In this document: piece by piece, positions 63,801 through 64,000 of the stretch
How the letters are laid out: each line of letters starts with the position of its first letter
Numbering within the stretch: position 1 is the stretch's first letter
Source: Flaccisagitta enflata
Taxonomy: Eukaryota > Chaetognatha > Sagittoidea > Aphragmophora
DNA length: 64,000 bases
Reading direction: 5' to 3'
Assembly (NCBI GenBank): GCA_965153355.1
Contig: OZ231126.1
Coordinates: forward strand, 13,764,001 to 13,828,000
Notes under the pieces: generated by a model
What the model was told of the DNA's origin: nothing
The model's database searches: none
Seen by the model: only the letters and a program-made list of their open reading frames with translations
Translations under genes and position numbers: made by a program

Positions 63801-64000
63801 GTTTTTCTTTTTCAAAATTTCATTCATCTTCTATTTTTTTCTAAATCCCCATTTAGCCCCTAATTTATATATTGTAGTGCAGCTGGTTTTGCACCTGGAT
63901 TATTGATAACAAGGAAAAGAATCAAAACACATTGGTTCTTTTATTCTTTATACTATAAAAAATTAGTCAAAATCTTCTGCTTTTATACAAGATGATTTAG

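Overview
The window is nuclear DNA of an animal, most likely an AT-rich, repeat-laden invertebrate. The evidence is multi-exon genes with GT-AG introns and AATAAA-type polyadenylation signals, metazoan protein families, very abundant microsatellites, and dense small non-autonomous DNA elements. I cannot name the species. Three protein-coding genes can be reconstructed exon by exon. Every exon junction keeps the reading frame, and all junctions but one are GT-AG. Together they cover under 4 kb of coding sequence. The rest is introns, intergenic DNA and repeats.

Gene 1 (+, about 4145-16540) is a bacterial-type L-asparaginase of 422 residues with an N-terminal signal peptide. It has a TATA-type promoter near 4114, a probable non-coding first exon, nine coding exons between 6633 and 16218, and a poly(A) signal at 16531. 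Gene 2 (-, 36603-31257) encodes an unrecognised 486-residue Ala/Lys/Glu-rich coiled-coil protein in eight exons. Beside its sixth exon lies a duplicated partial exon that differs from it only at synonymous positions. Gene 3 (+, 59271-61557) is an inositol-1,4,5-trisphosphate 3-kinase of 290 residues that is essentially the catalytic domain alone. It has a probable GC-AG intron and a ten-Asp insert. The three genes share no obvious pathway and look like ordinary neighbours.

The repeats are the most unusual part. (a) About thirty dispersed elements begin with a short hairpin such as AGTCGCG...CGCGACT, continue into a TCCG/GGTC-type array and end with another copy of the stem half. Subfamilies have different stem sequences but keep them self-complementary. 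(b) Cassettes bounded by inverted ends (GGGCAGCGGCCCC / GGGGCCGCTGCCC) enclose 20-21-bp minisatellite arrays that often reverse orientation in the middle. (c) MITE and foldback families are numerous, several with recognisable target-site duplications (TA, 8 bp, 9-10 bp). (d) A 10.5-kb segment (19072-29543) has about 145-bp terminal inverted repeats and near-identical 8-bp flanks, and it splits a copy of another dispersed repeat in two.

Layout: 1-4100 cassettes and microsatellites; 4100-16540 asparaginase gene with element-filled introns; 16600-19070 intergenic repeats; 19072-29543 the large TIR-bounded insertion with nested repeats; 29544-31250 intergenic; 31257-36603 coiled-coil gene; 36660-59000 gene-poor region with cassettes, hairpin elements and a roughly 1-kb CTT tract; 59271-61557 IP3 3-kinase; 61650-64000 intergenic, AT-rich.
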